Shown here: positions 61,063 through 64,000 of the stretch, piece after piece | How the letters are laid out: each line of letters starts with the position of its first letter | Position numbering within the stretch: the stretch's first letter is position 1 | DNA from: Membranipora membranacea | Lineage: Eukaryota > Bryozoa > Gymnolaemata > Cheilostomatida > Membraniporidae | Length of the DNA: 64,000 nt | NCBI GenBank assembly: GCA_914767715.1 | Contig: OU612068.1 | Location: 24,490,001-24,554,000 of the forward strand | Direction: 5' to 3' | Made by a program: the position numbers and the translations under genes | The notes under the pieces: generated by a model | The model's database searches: none | What the model saw: only the letters and a program-made list of their open reading frames with translations | What the model was told of the DNA's origin: nothing

Positions 61063-63909
61063 TTAACTATAACTTCGCTTTACAGCACATTTAGGAAAAT
61101 CACGAGCCAGCTCCTGATGAATTTCCACGGTGATTCTCCCACAGAAACTTACATCACAGAATTTCATATTCTTACAATGCTGCAGGATCTGGCGGACCCC
61201 AGAAGATGATATTGAGTTGTTCCCTAGTAAGTCAAGCTGCTCCAGTTGAGGACAATGCTTGGCTAAAAGCTTGAGCTCGTTATCGGTGATATGACGGTTA
61301 GCTGTGAAGAAGATTTTCTTGAGATGAGGGCTCTTTTCTATGAGCATTGGCAGTGCATCATTACCCATCTGCGAGGCATGTACACGAAAACACCATCCTG
61401 CTCAAAACATACAAACGCAATGCGTTAGTTCTTGTTGGTAAAGTCAAAATTAATCATATGGTATCAGATGAGTGTGAATCTCAAAACTGAAGAACCTCCT
61501 GCACAAAATTTCAAAAAAATTAAAGATGAAAACCCAGTTTTATTGGAGTTCCCTGTTTAAAAAATTACACCCATCTTTTAGATTTTTGTAAGCATATCAG
61601 GAAACAATCTATTTGAGCTGTTTAATATAAATATAAGATAAGACTGGTGCACCATTTGACTATAAGTTCATGGTTTAGGGTTCAGTTCAGCACTACAACA
61701 TTGCTCAATTTCCTGACATTTTTGATCATCTTGGATGATTAAATGTAGGAGTAACATTAAGGCATCGTTTTAAAATCCAGCTTCGAGACTACACAACTGG
61801 TTAACTGAAAAATAGGTAAGCTGCTCACCTATGTCTAAGGATGTCAGATTCTTCAGATTGTTGACCATATACAGGATGCCCTCATTATTCAGTGTCTTTG
61901 CTCTCCATAAATCTAGTCCTCTCAAATCAGCACAATTTCTGCTCAGCTCGCCCACAACCTACAGTTGATATATAAGGATAAATCCCACACTGCTCTGATC
62001 GGGATGGTAGTGGTGTGTACCCTGAATGAATGATAGAATGGTGGGCTCCGCCAGCGAACCATTATTGGCTCCATGGGAACATATTGATCATCGGCATTGT
62101 ATATATAGATCACACATAATTCTCCGTATACAGTTGCACAAACGAAGTACTGGAAGTGAAACTGGTATAAGAAAATGTGTTGGCTGTGATTGGCGGATGA
62201 TCAGATCAGAGCCAACACATTGGCTAAGCTGGATTATGTAAATCAAGTTATATGCATAAACGACTTTGATAGCAACAAGTGTATGTAGTGAACCAAGGAG
62301 TTGTAGACAACTCCTTGAGTGAACAGGACTCCTTGCTGTTGACCAGGACTAGCCAATAAAAAATAACTTCACTATAGTTATTATCATCAGCAACTATAAT
62401 TGTATGAATAATTTGACTTCTTCACTTCCTAAAAAGCTCTGACAATATGAAATTATACAGAACCATCCAGAACATGTTTTATGTACACATTTTGACACAA
62501 GACCAATTCAGAGGTTTGGTGCAGAAGCTATAAATGGCAGATTTATATTCCGGAATTTACCTCATCATAGTTTGATATCTTCTGGCAGGAGCCGAGGTTC
62601 AGGTACTGCAGTTTACTGCATGTTCTTGCTATAGCAAACACACAGTGATCATCGACAGCTGTTGTGAACAAATTCAACCTAAAAAAAGACAATTCATAAT
62701 AATTATAAAGAGCTGCAATCAGTTTCAAAGAACTAAGTCTCATCTTAGACAAGCAAATAATATTTTGTACCACTACCAGAATATTCTCCTCATAAATGAT
62801 GGCGCAAGGCAACCTTGAGGATTCGTCACAACCCCTAATATAGTGACTAACTAGCACTCTTTCAATATGGTTCCCTCTCTGGTGGCGGAGGGATACTGCA
62901 ACCCAACTTTTGCAATATTTCTCCACCACCACAGCATTCTGCTTGCAGGATAGCCTTGTGACATAGTCTATCTCTGCAGCACAGCAGTGGTGGCGCTGCC
63001 TTCCATCAAGAAAGGCAACTCCCAGGGTTCAAGGTTATGAGATATCAAAACCAGTGTTCCATTTAGGCCCAAATATTTCCAAAATATGGGTTTCCATTGT
63101 TTTCCCTATTTTTGTACTCAGACTAGGTGAATTAGTTCAAGCCCTATGCTGCAGAGACGAACGTATGCCTCAACAGTTCGCACATGCGCAGACTGCCAAC
63201 ACAGAGGAAAAAAACTTGTTCTATGCTACATATGGTACCAAAGGGGGCTCAACTACCTGAACAAATAACAAATATAGTAATGTAGAGTGACATGACAATG
63301 ATGATGAAAAATTATCTCACATATAGCTTTTACCATCTGAGCTCAGTGAGGAAAGAAATCATTTGCAAAGATTTAACACTCAGATACTCGTAAGTGGAAG
63401 AGACATCCAAGTGCTGAAGATTTATACAGCGTCGAGCAATCTGTGTGAACGCATCATCGGTCAGCGGGCAACAAGATAGCTCGAGACGCGTGAGGGTGGG
63501 TATACCGACCAGCCCAATAATACTAGAGCTGTTCAACATATCGCTGTGAGTGCCACACCAAGATAGGTTGAGGGACTGCATTTTGGTGCACTTCTTTACA
63601 AAGCCTTTGATGGAGTCGGTGTTCTGTATGAACCAGTAGGGTTGTAGATTGAGGTGTTGATGCTGAGGTAGTACAGGGCTGTAACAGTACTCTCTGAGCA
63701 GACGAGACACACAGGCCATCCTGGACAGGTCTTCTAAAGTGAGGTTAGCCAACAGGTACAATGTTATTTCTCCGGGTAATAGGTCAAAGTGACCATTGCC
63801 TTGACTAGTAGAATCGGGAATGTTGGTTCTCTCACCGGACTTGAGACTTAGCCCACCCATCCGCTTTGTTACATCTGATTGCAATCCGTCAACATCTACA
63901 CTCGTATCC
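61063..63909 (-). CDS. FBXL4: Second FBXL4 copy, C-terminal half (F-box and LRRs), partial
   Basis: Visible exons, 5' to 3' on the minus strand: 63334-63909, 62561-62678, 61829-61958, 61063-61397. Each equals an exon of the gene at 45185, with the same phase. The 576-base exon differs at about 10 of 184 residues (for example LLANLTLEDL for LLAYLTLEDL). The last exon is one codon longer, with a divergent start (HASQMGNDALP) but an unchanged core (KKIFFTANRHITD, CDVSFCGRITVE). No stop or frameshift was found in any exon, and all splice sites persist. Differences outside the core suggest a functional or recently functional paralogue. The N-terminal discoidin-like exons and promoter lie beyond the right edge, so completeness is unknown. 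Confidence 0.88.
62289..62325. repeat. Short dispersed palindrome (CAAGGAGT type)
   Basis: ACCAAGGAGTTGT is mirrored by ACAACTCCTTGAG around AG. It lies in the second FBXL4 copy and is absent at the same point of copy 1, so it was gained or lost after duplication. Confidence 0.6.
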
Positions 63910-64000
63910 CTGTAAGCGAGGAGCCAGATGTAAAAAAACAGTCAATTGGGAACGGATATCCGCTTAGTTGTGAGTTGTCAAAACGTCCATAGACCAGTTT

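Larger units (their letters stand above)
60354..64000. repeat. Segmental duplication, copy 2 (FBXL4 3' half), continues beyond window
   Basis: This copy corresponds to 44464-47640 in the same orientation. Its left edge abuts the CDK4/6 fragment. The introns hold copy-specific insertions, for example at about 61750-61820 and 62780-63060. Confidence 0.92.

Noticed and set aside
1-64000. CRISPR arrays, bacterial operons, rRNA genes or integrated viral genomes
   Set aside because: None was seen. All recognised genes have spliceosomal introns, and the only polymerase-type sequences are LINE reverse transcriptases.

Overview
The window looks like nuclear DNA of an invertebrate animal. It is AT-rich, and its protein-coding genes are split by phased GT-AG introns of roughly 0.2-2 kb. 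The proteins are animal-type: a STAT5-type transcription factor, augmin subunit HAUS5, eIF4E, F-box/LRR protein FBXL4 and a CDK4/6 fragment. Gene spacing and repeat load would fit an early-branching marine animal such as a sponge, but I cannot settle the lineage by eye. All gene models below were built by hand from splice sites, codon phase and remembered family similarity. No search was run.

Layout. 1-3026: no gene, a few hairpins. 3027-16690 (+): an 18-exon STAT5-type gene whose phases close perfectly (about 779 aa). 16691-19766: no recognised gene. 19767-24266 (+): a four-exon gene for an apparently acylated protein built on a phosphoesterase fold, with all metal-binding motifs degraded. 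25017-31080 (-): HAUS5, convergent with it. 31081-36219: intergenic, with a tRNA-derived SINE and decayed repeats. 36220-38371 (+): eIF4E with every key Trp present. 38372-42084: repeats, including a foldback element with an 8-bp target duplication and an unassigned coding-like remnant. 42085-44240 (+): a small coiled-coil plus RWD-like protein, convergent with FBXL4. 45185-52720 (-): FBXL4, eight exons, with a heat-shock-type promoter and a second foldback element in intron 1. 53560-59100: two broken non-LTR retrotransposons. 59552-60350: a CDK4/6 pseudogene fragment. 60354-64000: a segmental duplicate of the 3' half of FBXL4, still open in all visible exons and running off the right edge.

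The genes do not form an operon or a pathway; they are independent housekeeping and signalling genes. The most notable points are the pseudo-phosphoesterase, the FBXL4 duplication that abuts a truncated CDK4/6 gene, the five-unit heat-shock element upstream of FBXL4, a family of foldback transposons with 8-bp target duplications, and a possible cationic cysteine-rich secreted peptide inside an FBXL4 intron.
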